A stretch of 64,000 bases of DNA from Candidatus Ideonella esbjergensis (GCA_016710065.1 JADJLP010000012.1:1-64000), one strand, 5' to 3'. Counted from the first letter of the stretch, positions 34,942-44,233 are shown. The notes: generated from the sequence alone by a model not told the origin. Numbers and translations are program-made.

Positions 34942-35808
34942 ATGGCTACTACCACCCTCACCCGCCGCCGCGCCCTGCTGGCCACCGCCGCGCTGGCCTG
35001 GCCCGCCATCGGCCACAGCGCCATCGGCGGTCTGCCCACCAACATTGACCACGGCGCCAGCTCACCCGAGTGGGACAAGCTGCGCCAGCAACTCTTTGGC
35101 GAGCGGCCCATGGCACGCGGCGCAGACAGCCTGGTGCAGCTCATCGTGCCGCTGCGCGCCGCCTATGGCGCATCCGTGCCGGTGAAGATCGTCTCCAGGG
35201 CGCCGCAAACCGCCACTCGCTACGCCAAGCGCCTGACCCTGCTGGTGGACAAGAACCCCTCGGCCGTGGCCGCGAGCATCGAACTCACCCCCGCGCTGGG
35301 CCAGGCCGATTTTGAAACCCGCCTGCGCGTGGACGAATACAGCCATGTACGCGTCATCACCGAATGGAACGATGGCACGCTGCACCTCGATTCGCGCTTC
35401 GTCAAAGTCTCTGGCGGTTGCAGCGCACCGCCCAACCGCGACCGGCCGGACCTGATCGGCCAGACCCGCTTTCGGCTGCCCGATGGGGTGAAGCCCACCA
35501 GCCAGACCACGCCCGCCGAAGTGAGCGTGATCCACCCCAACGACACCGGCTTCGAGCTCAACCAGGTGACGGTGATGTACATCCCGCCGCACTTCATCCG
35601 CAGCGTGCGTGTGCGCTACGACGACCAATTGCTGTTCAACGCCGACTGCGATTTCTCGGTCAGCGAGAACCCGAGCTGGCGCTTTCAGTTCGTGCCCCGT
35701 GTCGACGGCCGCGGCCTGCTCAGCGCCGAGGTGAGCGACAGCAAAGACAACAGCTACAGCGGCAGGCTCGACATTGCCACCGCCAAGCCAGAGGCCAGCC
35801 CGTCATGA
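34942..35808 (+). CDS. Second SoxYZ-like fused carrier protein
   Basis: The 288-residue exported product (TRRRALLATAALAWPAIGHS leader) is a paralogue of the gene at 31500. It shares WDKLRQQLF, LTLLVDKNPSAVAASIEL, FETRLRVDEYSHVRVI and VKVSGGCSAP. The C-terminal SoxZ-like half is clear (VSVIHPNDTGFELNQV, SENPSWRFQFVP). It is translationally coupled to the thioredoxin gene (ATGA). The pairing suggests that the thioredoxin keeps the carrier cysteine reduced, which is inference. Confidence 0.85.
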   Translation: MATTTLTRRRALLATAALAWPAIGHSAIGGLPTNIDHGASSPEWDKLRQQLFGERPMARGADSLVQLIVPLRAAYGASVPVKIVSRAPQTATRYAKRLTLLVDKNPSAVAASIELTPALGQADFETRLRVDEYSHVRVITEWNDGTLHLDSRFVKVSGGCSAPPNRDRPDLIGQTRFRLPDGVKPTSQTTPAEVSVIHPNDTGFELNQVTVMYIPPHFIRSVRVRYDDQLLFNADCDFSVSENPSWRFQFVPRVDGRGLLSAEVSDSKDNSYSGRLDIATAKPEASPS

Positions 35809-36365
35809 CCACACAAGCGCTGCGCTCCCCATGGCTGACACTGCTGCTGACCCTGTGCCTGGGCATGACCGCGTTGGCAACGCACGCCACCGGCATGCCC
35901 GCGCCCTACCAGGCCATGGTGGTGCCACCCGTGCTCAGCGACAAACTGGCCCCCGGCGGCTGGGAATTTGATCTGCGCCCCGCCCTGCAGCGTGCCCGCA
36001 AGGAGGGCCGCTCGCTCTACGTCTACCTCAGTGCCAGCGACTGCCCCTACTGCCGCAAGTACGAAGCCTTCCTCACCGAGAACGCCAAGGCCCTGGTGCC
36101 GCACTTCCGCGAGAAGTACATCGTGGTGGATCTGCGCGCCGAGCTGAGCGTGCAAGCCAAGCAACTGGTGCTGCGCACCGACCAGCACCACCTGCCCTAC
36201 ACCGAGTTCCAGCGCGCCATCGGCGACCAGCGTGCCCGCATGCTCGTCTACCCCAGCGTGTGGCTGCTGGACGGCAACGCCAAGCCGCTGATGCAGATGC
36301 CGGCAGGAGCGGGCACCTTCATGACGGTGCCAGAGCAGTTGGAGATATTGAACCTGGTGGAGTAA
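35805..36365 (+). CDS. Exported thioredoxin-fold protein
   Basis: The 186-residue product has a signal peptide (LTLLLTLCLGMTALATHA). A thioredoxin domain follows with active site SASDCPYCRKYEAFL (CPYC, as in glutaredoxin) and the cis-proline region MLVYPSVWLLDG. Relatives with SoxYZ-like carriers resemble SoxW. It probably reduces or shuffles disulfides of the neighbouring carriers in the periplasm. Its ATG overlaps the carrier gene's stop. Confidence 0.82.
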   Translation: MTTQALRSPWLTLLLTLCLGMTALATHATGMPAPYQAMVVPPVLSDKLAPGGWEFDLRPALQRARKEGRSLYVYLSASDCPYCRKYEAFLTENAKALVPHFREKYIVVDLRAELSVQAKQLVLRTDQHHLPYTEFQRAIGDQRARMLVYPSVWLLDGNAKPLMQMPAGAGTFMTVPEQLEILNLVE

Positions 36366-36398
36366 GCGAGCTTTGCAGCCCCACTTCAGGAGAATCAA

Positions 36399-37313
36399 AT
36401 GCCCATGGCTTTCTTGACGCGGGTTCCCTCCCTGCTGCTGATGCCCCTGCTGCTGACAAGCTGCCTGATGGGGCACGCGGACGGTGGTTCGCCGCCGCCC
36501 CGGACAACGGAGTACCGGGCCTTTGGCAGCCCGCAGCGCGTCGCGATCCATGGCTATGACGGACATGCGATGGAGCCCTTCATCACCAAGGACGGGCAGT
36601 ACCTGCTGTTCAACAACCGGAACGACCCACGCACCAACACCAACCTGCATCTGGCTACGCGGGTGGATGACCTGAGGTTTCAATACCAAGGTGAGCTCAA
36701 AGGCGCCAACACACCCGCTCTCGACGCCGTTCCCAGCCTCGACCGCGACGGTCATCTGTTCTTCATCTCCGTTCGCAGCTACGAACAGACGCTCTCCACG
36801 CTCTACCAAGGCCGATTCGACAAGGGCAAGGTGACCGGGGTCGAGCTGGTCGAAGGCGTTTCCCTGCGTAAGCCTGGCGTGGTGATGTTCGATGCCGAGA
36901 TCGCCACCGACGGTAAGACCTTGTTGGTCGTCGACGGCCAGTTCACGGGCGGGCCAGCGCCGAAGACCGCCGACATCGCCATTGCGGTGCGTGATGGCAC
37001 GGGTTTCCGCCGCACGCCTGCGAGCAGCGAGCAGTTCAAGAACATCAACACCAAGGCGCTGGAATATGCGCCGGCCATCTCCGGCGACTTGCTCGAGCTG
37101 TTCTTCACGCGCGCGTCCACCGCGAGCGCTTCGCATCAACCGGTGATCATGCGGGCCACGCGCAGCAGCCCCGAGGAAGCCTTCGGCCTGCCGCAAAAGG
37201 TGGCCGCTATCACCGGCTTTGTCGAGGCGCCCACGCTCACGGCAGACGGCCGTGCGCTGTACTACCACCGACTCGACGGTGACCGCTACGTGCTGTACCG
37301 GGTTGCGCGATGA
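36399..37313 (+). CDS. Lipoprotein with TolB-like propeller repeats
   Basis: The 304-residue product has a lipobox (PLLLTSC). It contains WD40/PD40-type segments: EPFITKDGQYLLFNNRND, VPSLDRDGHLFFISVR, DAEIATDGKTLLVVDG, APAISGDLLELFFTR and APTLTADGRALYYHR. This is a TolB-like beta-propeller, anchored in a membrane and facing the periplasm. AGGAG precedes the ATG. It lies 33 bp after the thioredoxin gene, but no established role in the quinoprotein relay is known to me. Confidence 0.65.
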   Translation: MPMAFLTRVPSLLLMPLLLTSCLMGHADGGSPPPRTTEYRAFGSPQRVAIHGYDGHAMEPFITKDGQYLLFNNRNDPRTNTNLHLATRVDDLRFQYQGELKGANTPALDAVPSLDRDGHLFFISVRSYEQTLSTLYQGRFDKGKVTGVELVEGVSLRKPGVVMFDAEIATDGKTLLVVDGQFTGGPAPKTADIAIAVRDGTGFRRTPASSEQFKNINTKALEYAPAISGDLLELFFTRASTASASHQPVIMRATRSSPEEAFGLPQKVAAITGFVEAPTLTADGRALYYHRLDGDRYVLYRVAR

Positions 37314-37415
37314 TGCCTGCGCCGCGCCCTGCCAACCGGCGATTGAGCCAAAGCTGTTTTGCCGCGCTGCTTCGATGCCTCACAGTCACTCAGCGCTCGA
37401 ATTGGGGGATCCATC

Positions 37416-38159
37416 ATGAGTCCATCAAAGCTTGAGCTCGCGGTACTGAACAACGTTCGCTGGTATGAGGCGATGTTCGCCGCACATGGGCTGGCCAGCG
37501 AGACGGATGCACTTGTGTGGCGCTCTCACGAGACCCCGCCGCCCTTTCATTCCAACCTGGTTGTGCTCTCGCCGACGACGACGCAGGCGGACATTGAAGG
37601 CTACGCAGCTGAAATTGAATCATCTCCGCGCCCGACTGGTTGGAGCCTCAAGGACAGTTATGCCCGCTTCGACCTGGCCGCGCGGGGCTTCTCCATGCTC
37701 TTCCAGGCTGAATGGATCTGGCGCGATCCTTCCCTGGCTGTTGCCGCGCCTTCCAGCGCACGCCTCTCATGGGTGAAGGTGATCACGCCTTTGAGCTTTG
37801 CCGAGTGGGAGCAGGCCTGGTCGGGCGACACCAGAAACGAGGCAGAGGAACCGCGAAACAGGCAGTTCCCAGTGAGTCTCCTTGGCAGTCCCGATCACAC
37901 GTTCTTCGCGGGCCTGCTCGATGGCCGTATCGTCGCTGGCGGCATTGCCAATCGGTCGCCAGGGGTGGTGGGTCTTTCCAACGCCTTCTCTCCGCCCGAG
38001 TTCCTGGAAGAAACATGGGCCGCGCTCGTGACAGCCCTCTCTGTCGCCTTCCCTGCGACGCCGGTCGTGGGCTTTGAGCGAGGCACCGACCTGAGCATCG
38101 CAAAAAGCGCCGGCTTTGCGACCTTAGGGAATCTTCGCCTGTGGTGTCGGCCTGGGTGA
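37416..38159 (+). CDS. Conserved hypothetical protein, possibly acyltransferase-like
   Basis: The 247-residue cytoplasmic product is not a recognised family. The C-terminal half resembles a GNAT-like fold: FFAGLLDGRIVAGGIANRSPGVVGLSNAF, then TWAALVTALSVAFPATPVVGFERGTDLSIAKSAGFATLGNLRLW. The last segment resembles the GF-x-x-LG-x-x-R-x-W ending of some GNAT proteins. Its GC is a little lower than its neighbours'. It is separated from the lipoprotein gene by 102 bp and converges on pabBC, so it may be unrelated to C1 metabolism. Confidence 0.5.
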   Translation: MSPSKLELAVLNNVRWYEAMFAAHGLASETDALVWRSHETPPPFHSNLVVLSPTTTQADIEGYAAEIESSPRPTGWSLKDSYARFDLAARGFSMLFQAEWIWRDPSLAVAAPSSARLSWVKVITPLSFAEWEQAWSGDTRNEAEEPRNRQFPVSLLGSPDHTFFAGLLDGRIVAGGIANRSPGVVGLSNAFSPPEFLEETWAALVTALSVAFPATPVVGFERGTDLSIAKSAGFATLGNLRLWCRPG

Positions 38160-38198
38160 AAGAGGAATTGCAGGGCCACGCCAAGCTGCGGCAATGCC

Positions 38199-40142
38199 TC
38201 ACTGAAGCCGGGCCAGCATCACCCCTCGCAGCGCATTTCCCAGCGCCAACGTTTCGGCCTGCTGCACGTCGCGCAAATTGAGCGGGCGCTCAACCACAGG
38301 CTGGCCCCACAGCCCGTCTTGCAGCACCTGCCCACGGCACACGCCGGGCAAGGCCCCATCGGCCAGCGGCGGTGTGAACCACTCGCCGCTGAGTTGCACG
38401 AACACCGAGCTGCGAGCACCCTCGGCCAGCCGGCCGTCTTCGGCGAAGAACAGCGCGTCGAAGGCGCCTTGGGCTTCGGCGTCGCGGATCGCCGCGTCGT
38501 AGTGGTTGCGCAGCGTGGTTTTGTGGCGCGAGAGCGGATTGGCGTTGGGCAGGCGGTGCGGGCTGATCACCAAGCTCACACCGCCTTGCTCGTCCAGTGC
38601 CAGGTCGGGCAAGGGCGCGTGGGTGATCGTCGAGTGGCCGTCCACGGCCAGGCTCAGTCGCAGGCGCCAGGCACCGTGGGGGGATGGCGTGGCAGCCAGA
38701 GTCAAGAGGGTCTCGCTCAGCAACCGCTCGGCCTCGGCCGCATCAAAGGCAAAGCCCAGAGCCAGTGCGCTGCGCTGCAGGCGGGTCAGGTGCTGTGCGC
38801 GCAGGGCGATGTGCGGTGCGGCACCCTGCACCGCCTCCACTCGCATGGTCTCGAACAGTTCGAAGCCCGGGTTCAGGCCCGTGAGAAAGCGCGCCTTCAA
38901 GCGGCACTCTTCCAACTCATCCAGTGCCACGCTGTCTTGCACGATGCCGGCGCCCACGCCCAGGCGCAGCGCACGTCCGCCGGTGGCGGCGTCCACAGGA
39001 CCCAGCGTGAGCGTGCGGATGGCGACCGAGAGGCAGAAGTTGCCGATGGAGCTGTAGGCACTGCCGGGCTCGGGCGCGTCCACCCAGCCGATGGCGCCGC
39101 AGTACAGGCCGCGCGGCGTGCTTTCGAAGCGCGAGATCAGGTCCATGGTGTGGTGCTTGGGCGCACCGGTGATGGAGCCGCAGGGAAAGGTGGCGCGCAG
39201 CAGCGTGGGCATGTCGGTGCCGGGCTGCAAACGGGCCTGCACGGTGCTGGTCATCTGGAACACCGTGGCATAGGGCTCCACCGCAAACAGCGCCGGCACG
39301 CTGACGCTGCCGATCTGGGCGATGCGGCCCAGATCGTTGCGCAGCAGGTCCACGATCATCAGGTTCTCGGCGCGGTTCTTCACGTCCTGCTGCAGCAGGC
39401 GAGCGGCTTCGCTGTCGCTCTCTGGGCTGCGCAGCCGGCCAGCGGTGCCCTTCATGGGGCGCGCGGTGACCAGGCCGGCCTCGTGCCGCAGGAAGAGCTC
39501 GGGCGACATCGAGAGGATGTGCGTGGGCTCGTTGCCATGCCCATCTGGCGGCAGCGCGATGAAGGCGCCATAGGCCACGGGCTGGCGCGCACGCAGGCGG
39601 CGGTACAGACCCATGGGCGAGCCCTGCGCCTGGCCAGTGAGCCGGTAGGTGTAGTTGACCTGGTAGGTCTCGCCGTTGCGGATGGCCTCCTGGACAGCCT
39701 CGATGGCGGCGCAAAACTCGCCGTCGCTCACGCTGGGCTGCAGGTTCAGCGCCCCGGCGGGGCTGGGCTCTTCGCTGCCGCGATCTTGCTCGCGCAGCCA
39801 GGCGGCCACCTCAGCGGGGCCCAAGTGGGCCAGGTGGCTGAACATCAGCACACGCAGCGCGGGGATGTCGGCCGGCGCCAGCTTCTCGCAGCCGGCCCCC
39901 ACCAGCCGCGCGCCCCATTCGTAGTCGGCCAGCAGCACGGCGTGCAGGCCGCGTTGCTGGTCGGCGGCCACGGCGGCCCAGCAGGCGTTCAGCGTGGCCG
40001 GGTCGGTGCAGCGGTGTTGGTGCGAGTAGCCGGTGTAGAGGCGGCTGGGCGGCCGGCCGGGTGCAGGCCCACCAGGGCGGTGGGCTGCAGCGCTGCTGTC
40101 GTCCAGCAGCGCAAACACGGAGGTCAACTCAAGACCAGTCAT
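38199..40142 (-). CDS. pabB: Fused aminodeoxychorismate synthase component I / lyase (PabB-PabC)
   Basis: The 647-residue product would turn chorismate into p-aminobenzoate, a precursor of folate and H4MPT. Residues 1 to about 410 are the chorismate-binding PabB domain (TARPMKGTAGRL, KNRAENLMIVDLLRNDLGRI, TFPCGSITGAPKHHTMDLI). From about 425 onward is a class IV aminotransferase-fold lyase (FELFETMRV, SRHKTTLRNHYDAAIRDA, ALFFAEDGRLAEGARSSVFV). The fusion is common in this order. It overlaps the upstream fae-like gene by 14 bp and ends the fhcBADC operon, which suggests a dedicated pABA supply for H4MPT. Confidence 0.92.
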   Translation of the reverse strand: MTGLELTSVFALLDDSSAAAHRPGGPAPGRPPSRLYTGYSHQHRCTDPATLNACWAAVAADQQRGLHAVLLADYEWGARLVGAGCEKLAPADIPALRVLMFSHLAHLGPAEVAAWLREQDRGSEEPSPAGALNLQPSVSDGEFCAAIEAVQEAIRNGETYQVNYTYRLTGQAQGSPMGLYRRLRARQPVAYGAFIALPPDGHGNEPTHILSMSPELFLRHEAGLVTARPMKGTAGRLRSPESDSEAARLLQQDVKNRAENLMIVDLLRNDLGRIAQIGSVSVPALFAVEPYATVFQMTSTVQARLQPGTDMPTLLRATFPCGSITGAPKHHTMDLISRFESTPRGLYCGAIGWVDAPEPGSAYSSIGNFCLSVAIRTLTLGPVDAATGGRALRLGVGAGIVQDSVALDELEECRLKARFLTGLNPGFELFETMRVEAVQGAAPHIALRAQHLTRLQRSALALGFAFDAAEAERLLSETLLTLAATPSPHGAWRLRLSLAVDGHSTITHAPLPDLALDEQGGVSLVISPHRLPNANPLSRHKTTLRNHYDAAIRDAEAQGAFDALFFAEDGRLAEGARSSVFVQLSGEWFTPPLADGALPGVCRGQVLQDGLWGQPVVERPLNLRDVQQAETLALGNALRGVMLARLQ

Positions 40143-40662
40143 CCATATCGTGCTTGATGGACTTGCGGTTGGCGATCAGCTCGTCGATGCTGGGCTCGTT
40201 GTTCAGCGCCCGCTTGATGGCCAGCTTGGTGGCCTCGTAGTTGGTGCGGTACATGTCCTTCTTGCTCAGGTTCGGGTCTTTCGCGCAGCGCGGGTCTATC
40301 CACACCAGGCTGATGATGCACAGGTCGTTGGCCACGTCCTTGGGGATGATGCCTTCGATCACGCAGTCGATCACCGCATCGGCGGTGGCGCTCTGCACCA
40401 CGCCGCCAAACAGGTCGATGTTGGCCGAGTCTTTCAGCGTCACCTTGGGCACGGTGATGGTGGCCGGGCGCACCAGCTGATTGCAGGCGCGGATGGCGAA
40501 CATGGCGGTGTGGCCCTTGCTCTGGGCCATCATGTTGGCAAAGGCCTGGCCCACCGGCCCGTCGACGCGGCCGATCAGGATCTCGGGCATGGCGTCGGTG
40601 AACTGGCCGTCGGCGGCGAGCACGGTGGCTTCACCGGCGTGGAAGGTGTAGGGCTGGGTCAT
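40129..40662 (-). CDS. Fae-like protein lacking the catalytic histidine
   Basis: The 177-residue product is a clear homologue of formaldehyde-activating enzyme (GRVDGPVGQAFANMMAQSKGHTAMFAI, RPATITVPKVTLKDS, KDMYRTNYEATKLAIKRAL). Fae condenses formaldehyde with H4MPT using His22. In this protein the aligned position is Met25 (DAMPEILIG versus VAHIDLIIG), so it is a Fae-like paralogue of uncertain function. Similar extra Fae homologues occur in other methylotrophs. It lies between fhcC and pabBC in the fhc operon. The catalytic fae is at 56134-56646. Confidence 0.85.
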   Translation of the reverse strand: MTQPYTFHAGEATVLAADGQFTDAMPEILIGRVDGPVGQAFANMMAQSKGHTAMFAIRACNQLVRPATITVPKVTLKDSANIDLFGGVVQSATADAVIDCVIEGIIPKDVANDLCIISLVWIDPRCAKDPNLSKKDMYRTNYEATKLAIKRALNNEPSIDELIANRKSIKHDMDDWS

Positions 40663-40683
40663 GGTCAGAGGTTGTTCAGAAAG

Positions 40684-41511
40684 TCATTGAGGAAAGATCA
40701 TCTCGCCCTTGCCGTCAGTGGCCAGATCGCCCAGCCAGCGGCGTATGGGGCGAGTGGGTAGGCCGGCAAAGGCGCCGCCGTGCTGGGCCAGGTCGCGTGA
40801 CAGCAATTGCCAGAACACGGCCGCATCGGCCACGGCGGGCACGAATGTAGCGGATGGCTGAGGGCGTTGCTGCTCATCGCGTGTGGCCATCACCAGCGAG
40901 CCGCGCCGCATGCCCCAGGCCGGGTGCGCGCCGCAGCCACCGGCGATGGCCACGGTGCCGGCCACCATGCGCGAGGCGGCAAAGTCACCCACGCTGCCGT
41001 GCACCACCACCGTGCCGCGCCGCATGCGGTCGGCCAGCCGAGCGCCGGCATCACCATGCACCACCAACTGGCCGCCGCGCATGCCGTCCATGCTGCCGGG
41101 CAAGGTGCTGGCGGCAAAGTCGCCCACGTTGCCGTTCACGGTGAGGTGGCCGCCGGCCATCTCGCAGGCCACCAGTGCGCCCGCGCTGCCGTGCACGGTG
41201 AGGTGGCCGCCGCTCATCGCCGCGCCCACATAGTCGCCCACGGGGCCTTGCACCCGCACATGGCCGCCGGCCAGTTGCCAGCCGATGCGGTCCACCTTCG
41301 AAAGGTCGCCCTCGATGAGCAGATCGGTGCCGTGCGCCTCCAGCGGCTGCACGCTGAACCATTCACCCAACGGCGTGAGGCGGTTGCCCGAGGGCAGCGG
41401 CAATTGCTCGATCTCGCGCTGGCTCAACTGGGCCAAGGTGCTGGGGTTGATGCTGCGCAGATCCAGCCTCAGGCCGGGCTGGGTCTTGAGTTTCAGATGC
41501 CACAGGCTCAT
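40684..41511 (-). CDS. fhcC: Formyltransferase/hydrolase complex subunit C (FhcC)
   Basis: The 275-residue product is related to archaeal formylmethanofuran dehydrogenase subunit C (FmdC/FwdC) and the C-terminal domain of glutamate synthase. It shows a repeating beta-helix pattern with GGH/GG turns: MSGGHLTVHGSAG, MAGGHLTVNGNVGDFA, MRGGQLVVHGDAG, MRRGTVVVHGSVGDFA. In bacteria FhcABCD releases formate from formyl-H4MPT and does not reduce CO2. The start at MSLWHLKL fits the family. It follows fhcD after 70 bp. Confidence 0.92.
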   Translation of the reverse strand: MSLWHLKLKTQPGLRLDLRSINPSTLAQLSQREIEQLPLPSGNRLTPLGEWFSVQPLEAHGTDLLIEGDLSKVDRIGWQLAGGHVRVQGPVGDYVGAAMSGGHLTVHGSAGALVACEMAGGHLTVNGNVGDFAASTLPGSMDGMRGGQLVVHGDAGARLADRMRRGTVVVHGSVGDFAASRMVAGTVAIAGGCGAHPAWGMRRGSLVMATRDEQQRPQPSATFVPAVADAAVFWQLLSRDLAQHGGAFAGLPTRPIRRWLGDLATDGKGEMIFPQ

Positions 41512-41581
41512 TGGTGCTCCCTGGGGCCTGCGGCCCATCCCTCCAAGAGGGAATTCGCCTCTTCGGGCGGCCGTGCGAAGC

Positions 41582-42529
41582 TCATGCCGCGCCCCCCAAA
41601 GCCACAGATTCGTTGCTGGGACACAGCTTGTGCAAATGGAAGTGATACGGGCCCAGTTTGCCCCCGTAGTTGCCGGCCGAGATGCGCAGCAGGCCGCCGG
41701 CTGCGCCTATCTCCAGCCCGGCCGCCATGCCGGCCGTCATGGCGCGGGCCACCGCCGCTTCGGTGAGGCCGTCGATGACGATCTCCATCACGCAGCGGGT
41801 GCTGGCATCCAGCTCGGTTCTTTTGGCCAGCCCCACCAGTGAGGGGCAGAAGGCGTCGTTGGTGCTGGCCATCAGGGCCGGGTACTTGCTGCCCACCTTG
41901 GAGCCCGAGCGCACCACGCCGCCGGGGAAGGGCATGATCACGTCGGGCAGTTGCTTCATCGCCGCCACCGCCGCTTCGGCCGCTGCCAGCGCGGCCTCGG
42001 TGTCGGTGGCCAGCAGCAGCAGGTTGCCGCCACCCACGCCCTTCGTCACCGCCGTGGTCTCTTGCGCCACGAACTCGCCGTCCATCACCGGCACGCGCCA
42101 GTAGCGAATGCCGTTGATGACCTTGCTGGTCTGCCAGCCGTCGCCAAAGAAGCGCAGGTTCTTGCCCAAGGGCACGGCCTCGCCTTCGCGCAAGCCAGCG
42201 TACACCGCCGTGGTGGGACAGGTGAGCACGCATTGGCCCACGCGCCGCTCCAGTTGCTTGGCCAGCTCCTTGCCGCTCATGGCGAACAGCAGCAGGCTCA
42301 CGCCGGGGCGGCCGTCGGGGGTTTCTTCGGCGCCCAGCTCGCGCTCGATGCCGGCTTCGCAGCCGCAGGCGATGACCGAGGTGGCAAAGCCGGTGGCGGC
42401 CACCGCCGCGTGGCGGGCCCAAACGAGGTTGTGGGCAGTGATGACGATGCGCGTGGCCTTCATGGGAAAGGCCTCGGCAAAGCTGTCGTCGATCAGCGTG
42501 CCGTTGATGTGCAGTTCCACGCCGCTCAT
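41582..42529 (-). CDS. fhcD: Formylmethanofuran:H4MPT formyltransferase subunit (FhcD)
   Basis: The 315-residue product is homologous to archaeal Ftr and moves the formyl group from H4MPT to methylofuran in the Fhc complex. Typical segments are INGTLIDDSFAEAFPMKATRIVITA, DGRPGVSLLLFAMSG, CVLTCPTTAVYAGL, PFPGGVVRSGSKVGSKYPALMASTND and ISAGNYGGKLGPYHFHL. Length equals that of the family. Its ATG overlaps the fhcA stop (ATGA). Confidence 0.95.
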   Translation of the reverse strand: MSGVELHINGTLIDDSFAEAFPMKATRIVITAHNLVWARHAAVAATGFATSVIACGCEAGIERELGAEETPDGRPGVSLLLFAMSGKELAKQLERRVGQCVLTCPTTAVYAGLREGEAVPLGKNLRFFGDGWQTSKVINGIRYWRVPVMDGEFVAQETTAVTKGVGGGNLLLLATDTEAALAAAEAAVAAMKQLPDVIMPFPGGVVRSGSKVGSKYPALMASTNDAFCPSLVGLAKRTELDASTRCVMEIVIDGLTEAAVARAMTAGMAAGLEIGAAGGLLRISAGNYGGKLGPYHFHLHKLCPSNESVALGGAA

Positions 42530-44220
42530 GTGCGTTCGCCCTCCAGACAAGCCGTGGGCAGCAGGCGGCCGCCGTGGCAACAGGCGCACAGTTCGTCGTG
42601 GCCGATGGCCTGGTGCTCGAAGTTCACCGAGCCGTGCCGGTTGAAGTGCTTGCGCAAGGTCTTCTCGATGATGGGGTCGTAGTCGGGCTCAACGAAGTGG
42701 GTGCCGCCTGTGGGTGATGCAGTGATGCGGCCGGCCCGCGCCACCTGCACGCCGTCCTTGTAGACGTATTCGGGGGTGCTGAACATGGCCTCACGGTTGG
42801 CGTCCTCACGGTACACAGCCACGTCGGCCACCGCGCCCACGCCCAGGTGGCCGTGGACTTTCAGGCCCAACAACCGGGCCGGTCCGGCGCGGGTCATCAC
42901 CGCGATTTCATCGAGCGTGAGTTCGCGCGTAATGTCCTTGAGCGCGCTGTTGGCGGCCACGTCGGGGTGCAGCCTGGCCAATTGCTCGTTGCGGAACTCG
43001 CGGTCCATCAGCAGGCGGATCAAATGCGGGTAGCTGGTGAAGGGCCCCCCGTTGGGGTGGTCGGTGGTCAGCACCACGCGCCAGGGGTCATCCACCAGCA
43101 AAAAGATCTCCAGGCCGATGGCCCACTGCAGCGCGTTCACGTAGCTGGCCTCGCGGTAGCGGAAGGGCACCACGCCGCAGCCGGCGTCGCACTCGATGTC
43201 GGCGCCTATCCACTTGCGCGGGTTGGCCAGGCCCGAATTGGCGTGCTGGCGCATGGTGTCGCCCGAGGCCGTCACCGTCTGGCCGAAGATGATCTGGCCC
43301 ACGTCGATGCTGATGTTCTTGTTCGCATTCACCGCCTCGGCCAGTTGCAGCGCGGCGCTGGAGAACTTCTTGGGCCCCTCGGTGCCGTAGGCGTGGAACT
43401 GGATGTGGGTGAGGTGGGCCGGCAGGCCTTCGAGCGCGGCAATGGTGTCGAGCGTGCTCTGGATGTTGCCGGCCACGCCCAGGTTGCTGCCGTGGATGTG
43501 CAGCGGGTGCGGCACGCCCAGGCTGCGCAGCGACTGCGCCAGTGTGTGCACGATCTGGCGTGGCGTCACCTGCCAGTGCGTGTGGGCTTCATCCACATCC
43601 AGCTTGCGCTGGTTGAACTTGAAGGCCGAGATGCCGCCCGGGTTCACCACCTTCACGCCCATGGCCTTGGTGGCGTGGATGGTCCAGCCCATGTAGTCGC
43701 GGATTTGCTCAAAGGGCGCGCCCTCGGCCATCAGGCGCAGGAACAGCTCGTCGTTGCCCAACATCACGTAGGCGCCGTGGTCGAGGATGGGGGTGTCGCC
43801 CATCTCCATGTGGGCATGGCGCGCATTGGCCGGCACCATGGCCGGCTCGAAGGCCGCCGTGTAGCCCATCTGCACGTACCGGTAGCCGGTGGCCAGCGTG
43901 CCGGGGGTGACGTGGCCGCAGGCGTCGAACAGCGGCTCGTCCTCACGCGAGGCAGCGGAAAGGGGGTTGGCGCCGCTGCGCTGCAGCTCGGGCAGCAGCA
44001 GCCGCGCCAGGTTGACCTTGCCACCGCCGATGTGGCTGTGCATGTCGATGCCGCCAGCCATCACCACATGGCCGCTGCAGTCAACGGTTTCGTCGGCGGC
44101 CTCGCCGGGGGCCAGGGCCACGATCCGGCCATCGCGCATGGCCACGTCGGCCACGCTGCCAGACACGCCGTGCACCGGGTCGTAGACCTTGGCGCCTTTC
44201 AAAACGATGATCCGGCTCAT
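42526..44220 (-). CDS. fhcA: Formyltransferase/hydrolase complex subunit A (FhcA)
   Basis: The 564-residue product is the amidohydrolase-type subunit related to FmdA/FwdA that hydrolyses formyl-methylofuran to formate. The metal motif is in GGIDMHSHIGGGKVN (His-x-His). LHIHGSNLGVAGN and LTTDHPNGGPFTSYPHLIRLLMD supply further ligands. The start MSRIIVLKGAKVYDPVHG is characteristic. It is separated from upstream fhcB by 142 bp occupied by a REP palindrome, unusual inside this operon. Confidence 0.95.
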   Translation of the reverse strand: MSRIIVLKGAKVYDPVHGVSGSVADVAMRDGRIVALAPGEAADETVDCSGHVVMAGGIDMHSHIGGGKVNLARLLLPELQRSGANPLSAASREDEPLFDACGHVTPGTLATGYRYVQMGYTAAFEPAMVPANARHAHMEMGDTPILDHGAYVMLGNDELFLRLMAEGAPFEQIRDYMGWTIHATKAMGVKVVNPGGISAFKFNQRKLDVDEAHTHWQVTPRQIVHTLAQSLRSLGVPHPLHIHGSNLGVAGNIQSTLDTIAALEGLPAHLTHIQFHAYGTEGPKKFSSAALQLAEAVNANKNISIDVGQIIFGQTVTASGDTMRQHANSGLANPRKWIGADIECDAGCGVVPFRYREASYVNALQWAIGLEIFLLVDDPWRVVLTTDHPNGGPFTSYPHLIRLLMDREFRNEQLARLHPDVAANSALKDITRELTLDEIAVMTRAGPARLLGLKVHGHLGVGAVADVAVYREDANREAMFSTPEYVYKDGVQVARAGRITASPTGGTHFVEPDYDPIIEKTLRKHFNRHGSVNFEHQAIGHDELCACCHGGRLLPTACLEGERT

Positions 44221-44233
44221 GCGGTGGCCTCCG

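Noticed and set aside
40881..41260. Tandem DNA repeats in fhcC
   Set aside because: The periodic GGH/GG pattern is the normal beta-helix repeat of the FmdC fold, not a recent DNA repeat.
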